A DNA stretch of 64,000 nt, from contig NZ_MJLT01000023.1 of NCBI RefSeq assembly GCF_001766675.1, forward strand, positions 1 to 64,000, given 5' to 3'. Source of the stretch: Arthrobacter sp. SW1 (GTDB taxonomy: Bacteria; Actinomycetota; Actinomycetes; Actinomycetales; Micrococcaceae). Made by a program: the position numbers and the translations under genes. Of this stretch, positions 8,833 to 18,306 are shown in pieces. Under the pieces are notes generated by a model. It was not told the DNA's origin. It made no database searches and saw nothing but the letters and a program-made list of their open reading frames with translations. The stretch's first letter is position 1. Every line of letters starts with the position of its first letter.

Positions 8833-9901
8833 ACCCTCACTGGTCGCGGGCGGGGAGGAACCGGAAGAGCGCGTCATCGAGGCCGCCCTCCGGCCGAAGA
8901 ACCTGCACGACTTCGTGGGCCAGCACCGGGTGCGCAAGCAGTTGGCGCTGGTGCTTGAAGCATCACGCCTTCGCGGACGCAGCGCGGATCACGTGCTGCT
9001 TTCCGGACCTCCGGGGCTCGGCAAGACCACGCTGTCCATGATCATCGCCGCGGAAATGAATGTGCCCCTGCGGATCAGCAGCGGCCCCGCCATCCAGCAT
9101 GCCGGCGACCTCGCCGCGATCCTCTCATCGCTGTCCGAGGGCGAGGTGCTGTTCTTGGACGAGATCCACCGCATGTCCCGGCCTGCCGAAGAGATGCTCT
9201 ACATGGCCATGGAAGATTTCCGTGTGGACATCGTGGTGGGCAAGGGGGCCGGTGCCACCGCCATTCCCTTGGAGCTGCCGCCGTTCACCCTGGTGGGCGC
9301 CACCACCCGCGCCGGCCTGCTGCCCGGACCGTTGCGCGACCGCTTCGGTTTCACCGGGCATCTGGAGTTCTACACCGTCGAAGAACTCGAACTGGTGCTG
9401 CGCCGTTCGGCCGGGCTGCTCGACCTGAAAGTGAACTCTGCGGGCTTCCGCGAGATCGCGGGTCGTTCGCGGGGAACGCCCCGTATCGCCAACCGCTTGC
9501 TGCGCCGCGTGCGGGACTGGGCCCTGGTGCACGGCGTCGAGCAGATCGACGCTCGGTCTGCCTCGGCCGCCCTTGACATGTACGAAGTCGACCAACGTGG
9601 GCTCGACCGCCTGGACCGCTCCGTCCTCGACGCCCTGATCACCAAGTTCAACGGCGGGCCCGTGGGTCTTTCCACCCTCGCCATCGCCGTCGGCGAAGAG
9701 CCGGAAACCGTGGAAACAGTCGCCGAACCGTTCCTGGTGCGGGAAGGACTCCTGGGCCGCACGCCACGCGGCCGCATCGCCCTGGCCCCGGCCTGGACCC
9801 ACCTCGGCTACGCGGTCCCCGCCGGCGTATTCGGCCAGGACCCGCTGGACCTGTTCAACGAGGATGACAACACGGAGCAGCGCATCGAGTCCGGGTTGTA
9901 A
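8825..9901 (+). CDS. ruvB: Holliday junction branch migration helicase RuvB
   Basis: A 358-residue AAA+ motor that drives branch migration with RuvA. It shows the family opening [11 protein letters not shown], Walker [10 protein letters not shown], Walker [10 protein letters not shown], sensor 1 GATTRAG, the arginine-finger region (GPLRDRFG) and the C-terminal winged-helix domain ([19 protein letters not shown]). The GTG start overlaps ruvA by 8 bases. The C-terminal extension [15 protein letters not shown] is variable in the family. The following 176-base spacer has no gene; I see only a TAGACT -10-like sequence at 9924. Confidence 0.97.
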   Translation: MAEPSLVAGGEEPEERVIEAALRPKNLHDFVGQHRVRKQLALVLEASRLRGRSADHVLLSGPPGLGKTTLSMIIAAEMNVPLRISSGPAIQHAGDLAAILSSLSEGEVLFLDEIHRMSRPAEEMLYMAMEDFRVDIVVGKGAGATAIPLELPPFTLVGATTRAGLLPGPLRDRFGFTGHLEFYTVEELELVLRRSAGLLDLKVNSAGFREIAGRSRGTPRIANRLLRRVRDWALVHGVEQIDARSASAALDMYEVDQRGLDRLDRSVLDALITKFNGGPVGLSTLAIAVGEEPETVETVAEPFLVREGLLGRTPRGRIALAPAWTHLGYAVPAGVFGQDPLDLFNEDDNTEQRIESGL

Positions 9902-10077
9902 CCCTGCGCCCGGCTTTTCCCCCTAGACTGGTATGACGCTCGGCACGTTCGGGCCCATGGAGCCATGCCCGCCGACTGGCGGTGCAGTTCCGGTTGGTCG
10001 GGGGATTTCTCCGCTGCCGGTTCCACCGGGGAACGATGCCGTGAACCTCAACGTATGCAAAGAAATGGAACTTCCCC

Positions 10078-10482
10078 GTGGATGTAATGAACATTCTGCT
10101 GTTTGTCCTTCTCGGCGTCTTCATCTTCATGATGTTCCGCCGCAACAAGAAGGCCCAGCAGCAGCAGGCCGAGCTGCAGGCCAAGTTTGCTCCCGGCGTG
10201 GACGTGATGACCAGCTTCGGCCTCTTCGGCCGGATCGTTTCGATCGACGAAGCTGAAAACAAGGTCGTCCTTGAACTGTCCCCCGGAAACCTCGCCACCG
10301 TGCACCGCCAGGCCGTCACCAAGGTCGTGGACGCCCCGGTGGCCGCAGAGGCCGCCGTCGAGGTTCCGGATGACGCGTCCTCCCTCGGGAACGCGCCGCA
10401 GGCCGGCTCCACGGTGGACCCGAACGAAACCCCGGAAGAGTCCATCAAGCGGCTCAACGGCGAAGACAAGAAGGACAACTAG
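10078..10482 (+). CDS. yajC: preprotein translocase subunit YajC
   Basis: A 134-residue membrane protein of the SecDF-YajC accessory complex. One N-terminal transmembrane helix (about residues 3-20, ILLFVLLGVFIFMMFRRNK) is followed by the conserved cytosolic core QAELQAKFAPGVDVMTSFGLFGRIVSI and an acidic, disordered C-terminal tail (about residues 85-134) longer than in E. coli. The start is GTG. A second possible start, ATG at 10087, is three codons on. The next gene is secD, consistent with one Sec accessory operon. Confidence 0.93.
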   Translation: MDVMNILLFVLLGVFIFMMFRRNKKAQQQQAELQAKFAPGVDVMTSFGLFGRIVSIDEAENKVVLELSPGNLATVHRQAVTKVVDAPVAAEAAVEVPDDASSLGNAPQAGSTVDPNETPEESIKRLNGEDKKDN

Positions 10483-10588
10483 TCCTGCGCCTTTCCAAGG
10501 CGGACACGTTCCCTAGGCAATGAGCTGCCGCCGGCTGCGCTTACAAGCGACGGCCGGCGGTAGTTCCGTCACAACAGGAAGATCAAAC

Positions 10589-12361
10589 ATGGCACGAACC
10601 GGCCGCAAGAACCCAGCCCGCAGGGTGCTGATCTGGCTTGTCGCAATATTCGCCGCATTGACCGCCGTCCTTGGCGGCGGCGTCATCGCGGGCCAGGCCA
10701 GCTGGGCTCCGAAGCTCGCCCTGGACCTCGAAGGCGGCACCCAGATGATCCTGGCGCCCAAGGTCGAGGGCACATCGGAAATCAACGAGGACCAACTGAA
10801 CCAGGCCGTGGCGATCATCCGCCAGCGCGTCGACGGTTCCGGCGTCGCCGAAGCTGAAATCAGCACGCAGTCCGGCCGGAACGTCGTGGTCAGCCTGCCG
10901 GGTACCCCGTCCAAGGAAACCCGTGCCTTGATCCAGGCCTCGGCGGACATGAACTTCCGCCCGGTCATTGCTGCGACGGACGGCGCACCCGTGCCGCCGG
11001 AAAGCCGCACCAAGGACGCAAACCTGCCCAAGCCGACGGCCAAGCCGAAGGATGCCAGCGACATCAACTGGGTCACCGCCGATGTCTACAAGGCCTTCGA
11101 AGCCCTTGACTGCGTCAACCCGGCCCAGGACAAGCAGGAACGTTCCGACCCCACCAAGCCGCTGGTCACTTGTGAACCGGCCACCGACGTGAGCCCTGCC
11201 ATCAAGTACATCCTTGGCCCGGTGGAAGTGAAGGGCCAGGACATCACGTCCTCGTCCTTCGGTCCCGTCCAGGGCGCGCAGGGTTCGGTCACCAACGACT
11301 GGGCCGTGAACATCACGTTCAATGAGTCCGCCACCAAGACCTTCCGCGCCGTCACCGAGCGCCTCAACCAGTTCTACCTGGCCTCGCAGTCGCAGGGCGG
11401 CAACGATCCCAAGGCCCAGTTCGCCATCGTCCTGGACGACCAGGTGATCTCCGCGCCGCGCTCCCTCGCCGTTATCACCGACGGCCGTCCGCAGATCACG
11501 GGCAACTTCACCGAAGAAAGCGCCAAGGCCCTTGCAGACCAGCTGCGCTACGGTGCCCTGCCCATCAGTTTCGACATCCAATCCGAAGAGCAGATCTCGG
11601 CAACCCTCGGTGGCGAACAGCTCCGCCTCGGGCTGCTGGCCGGCGTCATCGGCCTGCTCCTGGTGGTGGTCTACTCCCTGTTCCAGTACCGGGCGCTCGG
11701 CTTCGTCACCATCGCTTCCCTCGTGGTCGCCGGCGGCCTGACATACCTGGCCATCGCGATCCTCGGCTGGACCGAAAACTACCGCCTGTCGCTGGCAGGC
11801 GTTGCCGGCCTCATCGTCGCCATCGGCCAGACCGCGGACTCCTTCATCGTGTACTTCGAACGCATCCGCGACGAACTGCGCGAAGGCAAGGGCCTCGTGT
11901 CCGCCGTCGAAAACGGCTGGAAGCGCGCCAAGCGCACCGTCCTGGCCTCGAAGGCCGTCAACCTGCTCGCCGCGCTGGTCCTGTATTTCGTGGCAGTGGG
12001 CAACGTCCGCGGCTTCGCCTTCACCCTCGGCCTCACGGCGCTGGCCGACCTCCTGGTGGTCTTCATGTTCACGCACCCCACCCTGCAGCTGCTGGCCCGC
12101 ACCAAGTTCTTCGGTGAAGGCCACCGCTTCTCCGGCCTGGACCCCGAACGCCTCGGAGCCGTGCCGCTGTACCGCGGCGCCGGGCGCCTCCGCACACCCA
12201 CGGAGAAGCCCGCCGTGGTCCGCCCGCGCAACACCGGCGCAGTTGCGGAAGCCGAACGCCGCATGACCATCGCCGAACGCCGGCTCGCAGAGAAGCAGGG
12301 CGAGTTGTCCGGAACGTCGAACGGCAGCGGAACGTCCGCCGGATCCAAGGAAGGCAAGTAA
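10589..12361 (+). CDS. secD: protein translocase subunit SecD
   Basis: A 590-residue membrane protein of the RND superfamily that, with SecF, uses the proton motive force to help pull exported proteins across the membrane. It has an N-terminal transmembrane helix (about residues 11-30), the periplasmic P1 base (DLEGGTQMIL, IIRQRVDGSGVAEAEI), and five C-terminal transmembrane helices from about residue 360 (LGLLAGVIGLLLVVVYSLFQ). The conserved AIGQTADSFIVYFERIRDE replaces the canonical GANVDANILIFERIRE, a divergent form of this segment. The ATG at 10589 was chosen over an upstream in-frame ATG at 10520 because it has AGGAAG upstream and a normal SecD N-terminus. The stop overlaps the secF ATG by one base. 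Confidence 0.95.
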   Translation: MARTGRKNPARRVLIWLVAIFAALTAVLGGGVIAGQASWAPKLALDLEGGTQMILAPKVEGTSEINEDQLNQAVAIIRQRVDGSGVAEAEISTQSGRNVVVSLPGTPSKETRALIQASADMNFRPVIAATDGAPVPPESRTKDANLPKPTAKPKDASDINWVTADVYKAFEALDCVNPAQDKQERSDPTKPLVTCEPATDVSPAIKYILGPVEVKGQDITSSSFGPVQGAQGSVTNDWAVNITFNESATKTFRAVTERLNQFYLASQSQGGNDPKAQFAIVLDDQVISAPRSLAVITDGRPQITGNFTEESAKALADQLRYGALPISFDIQSEEQISATLGGEQLRLGLLAGVIGLLLVVVYSLFQYRALGFVTIASLVVAGGLTYLAIAILGWTENYRLSLAGVAGLIVAIGQTADSFIVYFERIRDELREGKGLVSAVENGWKRAKRTVLASKAVNLLAALVLYFVAVGNVRGFAFTLGLTALADLLVVFMFTHPTLQLLARTKFFGEGHRFSGLDPERLGAVPLYRGAGRLRTPTEKPAVVRPRNTGAVAEAERRMTIAERRLAEKQGELSGTSNGSGTSAGSKEGK

Positions 12362-13374
12362 TGAGCAGCAGCTTCGCACGCTTCGGCAATGAGCTCTACA
12401 CCGGCAAGCGGTCCTACGATTTCGTCGGCACCAAGAAGATCTGGTTCCTGATCGCCGCTGTCCTGATGGCCGTGTCGATCCTCCTGCCGGTGGCCAAGGG
12501 CGGTTTCAACCTCGGCATCGAGTTCCGCGGCGGTTCCGAATTCACGGTTTCGAACGTCAAGACCACCGATGCCTCGCTCGGCGAAAAGGCCGTGCACGAC
12601 GTCGTCCCCGGCGCTGTGCCCCGCGTGGCGAACGTCGCCGGCGACACCATGCGGATCCAGACGGACAAGCTCAGCGACGACGAAACCCTCCGCATCAAGG
12701 AAGGTCTCACCTCGGCCTACGGCGTTACCGACAACGAGGTCACCTCGACCTTCATCGGTCCCACCTGGGGCCAGGACGTCACCCGCCAGGCCCTGATCGG
12801 CCTCGTGGTCTTCGTGGGCCTCGCTGCGGTGCTGATGGCGCTGTACTTCCGCACGTGGAAGATGTCCGTCTCCGCGCTGGTGGGCATGGTGGTTACCATG
12901 CTCATCACCGCCGGCGTGTATTCGGCCAGTGACTTCGAGGTGACCCCGTCCGCGATCATCGGCTTCCTCACCGTGCTGAGCTACTCGCTCTACGACACCG
13001 TGGTGGTGTTCGACAAGATCCGTGAGAACACGGCGGACATCGGCACCTCCACCCGGCGGACCTTCTCCGGCGAGGTGAACCTCGCGGTCAACCAGACGCT
13101 GGTGCGCTCGATCAACACCATGATGGTCGCTGTGCTGCCGGTTGCCGCGATCCTGTTCATCGGTGCAGGCCTGCTCGGCGCAGGCACGCTCCGCGACCTG
13201 TCGCTGGCGCTTTTCGTCGGCATCCTGATCGGCACGGCGGCGACGATCTTCATTGCCGCTCCGCTGTACGCCTGGTTGCGCCAGGGCGAGCCGGAACTGG
13301 TCAAGCAGGCCCGGAAGGTTGCCTCCCGCCACTCGGCAGGAAACGCGTCCGACGGCGAGCCCGTCACCGCCTGA
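12361..13374 (+). CDS. secF: protein translocase subunit SecF
   Basis: A 337-residue partner of SecD with six predicted transmembrane helices. Key features are the N-terminal KIWFLIAAVLMAVSILL helix, the FRGGSEF motif of the periplasmic domain, and the family signature SYSLYDTVVVFDKIREN in the fourth helix region, whose aspartate is implicated in proton use. The C-terminus (from GEPELVKQARK on) is short and basic. It is translationally coupled to secD by a TAATG overlap, and a strong terminator follows 11 bases after the stop, ending the pdxT-to-secF run. Confidence 0.96.
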   Translation: MSSSFARFGNELYTGKRSYDFVGTKKIWFLIAAVLMAVSILLPVAKGGFNLGIEFRGGSEFTVSNVKTTDASLGEKAVHDVVPGAVPRVANVAGDTMRIQTDKLSDDETLRIKEGLTSAYGVTDNEVTSTFIGPTWGQDVTRQALIGLVVFVGLAAVLMALYFRTWKMSVSALVGMVVTMLITAGVYSASDFEVTPSAIIGFLTVLSYSLYDTVVVFDKIRENTADIGTSTRRTFSGEVNLAVNQTLVRSINTMMVAVLPVAAILFIGAGLLGAGTLRDLSLALFVGILIGTAATIFIAAPLYAWLRQGEPELVKQARKVASRHSAGNASDGEPVTA

Positions 13375-13385
13375 CCGCCGCACCA

Positions 13386-13430
13386 AGCACAGGGCCGGCC
13401 ACCGCATCCGGCGGTGGCCGGCCCTGTGCT
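13386..13430 (+). terminator. intrinsic terminator after secF
   Basis: A perfect 20-bp inverted repeat (13386-13405 with 13411-13430) with a 5-base loop (ATCCG). It lacks a long U-run, as is usual for GC-rich Actinobacteria, and ends the pdxT-secF transcription unit. Confidence 0.85.
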
Positions 13431-13522
13431 TTACGGCCTGTCCGCAAAGAGAGCGTTGCCGCCTGCGGCGACGGTGTTTCCGTCATGTTGGCGGCAGTTC
13501 CCGAGCGGTGCTCCGGCAGGAA

Positions 13523-13528
13523 TAGACT
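13523..13528 (+). promoter_or_regulatory. possible -10 element for rel
   Basis: TAGACT lies 33 bases before the rel GTG, and GATAAT follows just downstream as an alternative. No clear -35 box is visible. The position between the secF terminator and rel fits a dedicated promoter. Confidence 0.25.
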
Positions 13529-13560
13529 GGGATAATTAATTCGTTCGTGAGGGGACATCT

Positions 13561-15954
13561 GTGGAGGAACGTACGACGTCGGCGCCACCGGCAGGAGGGG
13601 ACAACGGCCCGGGCCGTGCCTCCGGAACTGCCCCTGCGCCGTCGGCAAGTACCGCGGGCGGGGTGCCCGTGGACAGCTTCGGCATGCGCCCGACCTTCCC
13701 CGGCCGGCGCGAGCGAACGCGCTCCCGGCTTGCCCGCCTCACGGGCCGCGGCACCACCAGCTACTCGCCGATCCTCGAGCCCCTCCTGCGAACGGTGCGT
13801 GCCAACAACCCCAAGGAAGACTTCGACTTCATCCAGCGCGCCTTTACAGTTGCCGAACGGAGCCACCAGGGGCAGAAGCGCAAGAGCGGCGACCCCTACA
13901 TCACCCACCCCGTAGCGGTCGCCACCATCCTTGCCGAACTAGGCATGACGGGAACCACCCTCGCTGCCGCACTGCTCCACGACACCGTGGAAGACACCCC
14001 CTACACACTGGACGACCTCACCCGGGACTTCGGGCCGGAAGTGGCCATGCTGGTGGACGGCGTGACCAAGCTGGACAAGGTCCAGTTCGGTGACGCCGCC
14101 CAGTCGGAGACGGTCCGCAAGATGGTCGTGGCGATGGCCAAGGACATCCGGGTGCTGATGATCAAGCTTGCCGACCGGCTCCACAACGCGCGCACGTGGC
14201 GCTTCGTGTCGGCCGAATCCTCGGCCCGCAAAGCCCGTGAAACCCTTGAGATCTTCGCACCGCTGGCCCACCGCCTGGGCATGAACACCATCAAGTGGGA
14301 ACTCGAAGACCTTTCCTTCGCCGCGCTCTACCCCAAGGTGTACGAAGAAATCGTCCGGATGGTGGGCGACCGCACCCCGGAGCGCGAAAAGAGCCTCAGC
14401 GTCATCCGTAACCAGATCGCCGACGACCTCCGCCTCGCGAAGATCAAAGCGACCATCACCGGCCGTCCCAAGCACTACTACTCCATCTACCAGAAGATGG
14501 TGGTACGGGATAAGGACTTCGACGACATCAACGACCTCATGGGCGTACGCGTCCTGGTCGACACCGTCCGCGACTGCTACGCGGCCCTTGGTACCCTGCA
14601 TGCGCGCTGGAACCCCCTGCCCGGGCGGTTCAAGGACTACATCGCCATGCCGAAGTTCAACATGTATCAGTCCTTGCACACCACGGTCATCGGTCCCGGC
14701 GGCAAGCCGGTGGAAATCCAGATCCGTACCCATGAGATGCACCGCCGCGCCGAATACGGCGTGGCCGCGCACTGGAAGTACAAGGACCAACCCAACCGGA
14801 CCGCCGTCGGCCCGGGCAGTCCGCGCGACGGCGACATGGGCTGGCTGCGCTCCCTGGTGGACTGGCAGCAGGAAACCTCGGACCCGGGCGAGTTCCTCGA
14901 TTCCCTCCGCTTCGAGATCAACGCCCGCGAGGTCTTCGTGTTCACCCCCAAGGGTGAGGTCATGGCCCTTCCGGCCGGTTCGACCCCCGTGGACTTCGCC
15001 TACGCGGTGCATACGGAGGTGGGCCACCGGACCATCGGCGCCCGGGTGAACGGCAAGCTGGTTCCGCTCAACAGCGAGCTGAACCACGGGGACTGGGTGG
15101 AGATCTTCACCTCCAAGGCAGAAGGTGCCGGGCCCAGCCAGGACTGGCAGCACTTCGTCAAGAGCGCCCGTGCCCGGAACAAGATCCGCCAATGGTTCAG
15201 TAAGGAACGTCGCGAGGAAGCGATCGACCGCGGTAAAGACCTGCTGACCCGCGCCATGCGCAAGCACAACCTGCCGCTGCAACGCCTCATGACACACGAC
15301 GCGCTGTCCGCAGTGGCGGAGGACTTCCACTACGTCGACATTTCCGGCCTCTACGCCGGCGTCGGCGACGGCCATACCTCCGCCCAATCCGTCATGGAAA
15401 AGCTCATGGAGCACCTTGGCGGCCAGGAAGCTCCGGATGATGAGCTCGATGAGGTCAGCGTCCCCACGCAAGTAGCCAAGACCCGGTACTCCGACTCCGG
15501 CGTGATCGTGCGCGGCGTGGGCGATGTTTGGGTCAAGCTTGCCCGCTGTTGTACCCCGGTTCCGCCGGACCCGATCCTGGGCTTCGTCACGCGTGGCTCC
15601 GGCGTTTCCGTCCACCGTACCGACTGCACCAACGTGGCAGACCTCCGCGACGAGCCGGACAGGATCGTCGAAGTCGAATGGGCCCCGACACAGTCCAGCG
15701 TGTTCCTGGTGGAAATCCAGGTGGAAGCCCTGGACCGGAAGTCCCTGCTGTCCGACGTGACCCGGGTGCTCTCGGACAACCACGTGAACATCCTTGCCGC
15801 GTCCGTGCATACCTCGAGCGACCGTGTGGCGATTTCCCGTTTCGCCTTCGAAATGGGTGATCCCAAGTACCTGCATCATGTCCTCAGCGCCGTGCGCCGG
15901 ATCGACGGGGTCTTCGACGTCTACCGGACCACGGGCAACCGGCGGCGCAGCTAG
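13561..15954 (+). CDS. rel: bifunctional (p)ppGpp synthetase/hydrolase Rel
   Basis: A 797-residue long RelA/SpoT homologue that makes and breaks down the alarmone (p)ppGpp in the stringent response. Domains in order: a variable N-terminal leader of about 75 residues; an HD hydrolase domain with HDTVED at 140-145, intact and so expected to be active; the synthetase domain ([14 protein letters not shown], then [22 protein letters not shown]); a TGS domain ([31 protein letters not shown]); a zinc-finger/helical segment with [13 protein letters not shown]; and a C-terminal ACT domain. The GTG start follows GAGGGGA. It stands alone after the secF terminator and converges on the next gene with only 8 bases between stops. 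Confidence 0.96.
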   Translation: MEERTTSAPPAGGDNGPGRASGTAPAPSASTAGGVPVDSFGMRPTFPGRRERTRSRLARLTGRGTTSYSPILEPLLRTVRANNPKEDFDFIQRAFTVAERSHQGQKRKSGDPYITHPVAVATILAELGMTGTTLAAALLHDTVEDTPYTLDDLTRDFGPEVAMLVDGVTKLDKVQFGDAAQSETVRKMVVAMAKDIRVLMIKLADRLHNARTWRFVSAESSARKARETLEIFAPLAHRLGMNTIKWELEDLSFAALYPKVYEEIVRMVGDRTPEREKSLSVIRNQIADDLRLAKIKATITGRPKHYYSIYQKMVVRDKDFDDINDLMGVRVLVDTVRDCYAALGTLHARWNPLPGRFKDYIAMPKFNMYQSLHTTVIGPGGKPVEIQIRTHEMHRRAEYGVAAHWKYKDQPNRTAVGPGSPRDGDMGWLRSLVDWQQETSDPGEFLDSLRFEINAREVFVFTPKGEVMALPAGSTPVDFAYAVHTEVGHRTIGARVNGKLVPLNSELNHGDWVEIFTSKAEGAGPSQDWQHFVKSARARNKIRQWFSKERREEAIDRGKDLLTRAMRKHNLPLQRLMTHDALSAVAEDFHYVDISGLYAGVGDGHTSAQSVMEKLMEHLGGQEAPDDELDEVSVPTQVAKTRYSDSGVIVRGVGDVWVKLARCCTPVPPDPILGFVTRGSGVSVHRTDCTNVADLRDEPDRIVEVEWAPTQSSVFLVEIQVEALDRKSLLSDVTRVLSDNHVNILAASVHTSSDRVAISRFAFEMGDPKYLHHVLSAVRRIDGVFDVYRTTGNRRRS

Positions 15955-15962
15955 GCATTGTT

Positions 15963-16577
15963 TCACGCCGCGGACTCCGCCGGTTCCGGGAGCAGCGCCA
16001 GAAGTTTCGCCAGGGCTGCTTTCTTGTGCGGCACCCGCGGCGTGGCGTCAATGGCCAGCCGTAGCAGGCGAAAGCGGATGCCGAGCTCGGATTTGTCCAG
16101 GAGCGCCCTGAGGGCGGGGACGGCGCGTTCCGCCTCCACATGCAGGGCGATGTCGACGGCGGTGCGCAGCGGGCTGGTGACGAGCAGGCCGCCGATGCTG
16201 ACCACGTCCATGGGGCCGAGGCGCACTTCGTGCAGGATGCAGCCGCGCGTGGACCGCAGGCTGGAGACCCGGTGCTTGGCATCCACCAGCAGGGAGAGCC
16301 GCTCCGGAGCCGTTCCGCAGCCGTAGATCCAAGCGGCCGTCATGCGCCCCGCGACCACTTTCCGGCGGATGTTTCCAGGGACCATCAAGGCCGCCGCGCG
16401 TGCCCGCAGGCGCGGCGTCACGCTGACTCCCGGCGCGATGAAGCTTTCGCCGAACAGGGGCTGCAGCACGCCGTCGAACGCCATGGACTGAAGTTCGGCG
16501 TAACTGAACAAGGCGCTGGGGGAGTACAGCTCCTGCAGGGGGACGGCCGGCTCCGTGGCCGGTGGTGTGGCGCTCAT
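15963..16577 (-). CDS. hypothetical protein, resembles AbiEi-type antitoxin-like proteins
   Basis: A 204-residue soluble protein with no signal peptide or membrane segment. The pattern (an N-terminal part with FIAPGVSVTPRLRARAA, then TAAWIYG, and SPLRTAVDIA in the C-terminal half) recalls the family annotated as type IV toxin-antitoxin AbiEi antitoxins or DUF559-related proteins of Actinobacteria. This is recognition from memory of the pattern, not a firm assignment. No AbiEii-type nucleotidyltransferase toxin gene is adjacent, so a functioning toxin-antitoxin pair is not supported. It lies between the rel stop and the DUF349 terminator and would need its own promoter. Confidence 0.6.
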   Translation of the reverse strand: MSATPPATEPAVPLQELYSPSALFSYAELQSMAFDGVLQPLFGESFIAPGVSVTPRLRARAAALMVPGNIRRKVVAGRMTAAWIYGCGTAPERLSLLVDAKHRVSSLRSTRGCILHEVRLGPMDVVSIGGLLVTSPLRTAVDIALHVEAERAVPALRALLDKSELGIRFRLLRLAIDATPRVPHKKAALAKLLALLPEPAESAA

Positions 16578-16609
16578 TGAGCCATCATGGCCTGCACTGG
16601 TTAAACGCG

Positions 16610-16655
16610 TACAGGCCCGGTTCCGGTTATGTGGATAACCGGAACCGGGCCTGTA
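16610..16655 (-). terminator. intrinsic terminator after the DUF349 gene
   Basis: A perfect 21-bp inverted repeat (16610-16630 with 16635-16655) around a GTGG loop, directly downstream of the minus-strand DUF349 gene. It separates that gene from the AbiEi-like gene. Confidence 0.85.
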
Positions 16656-16666
16656 CGGCGGAGGTG

Positions 16667-18241
16667 CTAGCTGAGGTCGCTGGCCGAGCGCTGGATCTGG
16701 TCCAGCCAGGCCTGGCGTGCCTCAAGGGCTTCGCGTGCTTCCTTGATGCCGCGGGCGTCGCCTGTCTTCTCGGCCTTGGCAAGGTCTTCCTTCAGGCCTG
16801 CGATCGCGGCTTCAAGCTGCGCCAGGGCGCTGTTGGTACGGGCTTTGGTTTCCGGGTTGCTGCGGCGCCACTTTTCGTCCTCGGCCTCGCGCACGGCGTC
16901 TTCCACCTTGCGCAGGCCGGCCTCGATGCGGCCCATGTCTGCGCGCGGAACCTTGCCGGCTTCTTCCCAGCGGTCGCGGATGGACTGAAGGGCCTTCTTG
17001 GCTGCGGCCAGGTCCGAGATCGGCAGGAGTGCCTGTGCTTCGGTGAGCAGTTCTTCCTTGACCACCAGGTTGGCCGCGTACTGCTGGTCGATTTCCTCGT
17101 TGGCGGCCTGGCGCTTGCTGAAGAACACATCCTGGGCGGCGCGGAAGCGCAGCCACAGCGCGTCATCGTCCTTGCGGCTGGCGCGCGGGGTGGCCTTCCA
17201 CTGGTCCATCAGGCGGCGGTACTCGCCCGCGGTGTAGCCCCAGTCGGTGGAGGAGGACAGGGCCTCGGCCTCGGCGATCAGTTTTTCCTTGGCTGCTTTG
17301 GCTGCCGAATTGGTGCTGTCCAGCTGGGAGAAGTAGGCGCGGCGGTGGCGGTCGAAAACCGTGCGGGCTGCGCGGAAGCGCTTCCACAGGGCGTCTTCGT
17401 TGCTGCGGCCCAGGCGGATGCCGTTCTTCTGGGCGGTCTTCCAGCTTTCGAAGAGCTCGTTCATGCGGGCGCTGGAGGTCTTCCACTGCACCTGCGCGGG
17501 ATCCTGCCCGGAAATTGCCTCGGCCTCGGCCACAATGGCCTCGCGGGCGGCGAGCTCGGCGGTGCGGGCGGCCTCGTGCGCTGCCTTCTCCGACTTTTCG
17601 AGTTCGGCGATCTGCGAGGTCAGGGTATCGAGGCGTGCCTCGGCGGAGCGGATGTCGCCCACCATGTTGCGTTCGGCCAGCTGTTCGCGCAGGTGGTTCA
17701 CGGTCTTCTGCATGTCCGTGGCCGGCGCCTTGGATTCGACCCGGTGTTCCAGCAGCACGATCTGGGCCAGGATGTCCTCGAACTTGCGTGCGAAGTAGCC
17801 CAGGGCTTCCTCGCGGCTGACACCCGGGTACTGGCCCACGGGTTGCTCTTCGCCGTCGATCGTCAGGAAGACGTGGCCGTCTTCCTCTGCGCGGCCCCAC
17901 TTAGAAGCCTCAGCCAACGAAACAGCCGAGGGGGCGGCTGCGGGAGCGGCGGGGACCACGCTCGGGGCGGCCTTCGGGCGGGCCGCGAACGCCGCCGGAG
18001 ACGGAGCTGCCGGGCGGGGTGCCTGCGGAGCAGGCGCGGCTGTTTCCGCAGGAGCTTCGCCGGATTCCTCCACGGGAGCTTCGGCGGGTGCCTCGGCTGC
18101 GACTTCCCCTGCTGCAGCGGAAGGCGCCGTTTCCTGCGTCACAGCGTCCGCCGTCGCCGTTTCTTCGGAGGCTGCGGGGAGCTGCTGCTCTTCTTCGTTG
18201 GCCGTTACTGCAGTTTCGTCGGATTGCTGACTGTGTGTCAC
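16667..18241 (-). CDS. DUF349 domain-containing protein
   Basis: A 524-residue, mostly helical cytosolic protein. The first 130 or so residues are low complexity, rich in Ala, Pro and Glu. The rest holds repeated DUF349 units of about 75 residues, recognisable by recurring W-K and LW-RFRAA-D-F motifs (WGYTAGEYRRLMDQWK, DALWLRFRAAQDVFF, DALWKRFRAARTVF). The biochemical role of DUF349 proteins is not established. The GTG at 18241 (VTHSQQSDE) was chosen because it has GAAAGA about 10 bases upstream; an in-frame ATG at 18286 would add 15 residues. It ends at a strong terminator and lies 65 bases downstream of the cyclophilin gene on the same strand. Confidence 0.85.
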   Translation of the reverse strand: MTHSQQSDETAVTANEEEQQLPAASEETATADAVTQETAPSAAAGEVAAEAPAEAPVEESGEAPAETAAPAPQAPRPAAPSPAAFAARPKAAPSVVPAAPAAAPSAVSLAEASKWGRAEEDGHVFLTIDGEEQPVGQYPGVSREEALGYFARKFEDILAQIVLLEHRVESKAPATDMQKTVNHLREQLAERNMVGDIRSAEARLDTLTSQIAELEKSEKAAHEAARTAELAAREAIVAEAEAISGQDPAQVQWKTSSARMNELFESWKTAQKNGIRLGRSNEDALWKRFRAARTVFDRHRRAYFSQLDSTNSAAKAAKEKLIAEAEALSSSTDWGYTAGEYRRLMDQWKATPRASRKDDDALWLRFRAAQDVFFSKRQAANEEIDQQYAANLVVKEELLTEAQALLPISDLAAAKKALQSIRDRWEEAGKVPRADMGRIEAGLRKVEDAVREAEDEKWRRSNPETKARTNSALAQLEAAIAGLKEDLAKAEKTGDARGIKEAREALEARQAWLDQIQRSASDLS

Positions 18242-18306
18242 CGCTAAAAGTCTTTCGCTCGAGGGATTACTAAGGTAACGCGCCACGGGACCGGGCCCGG
18301 GCCTGT

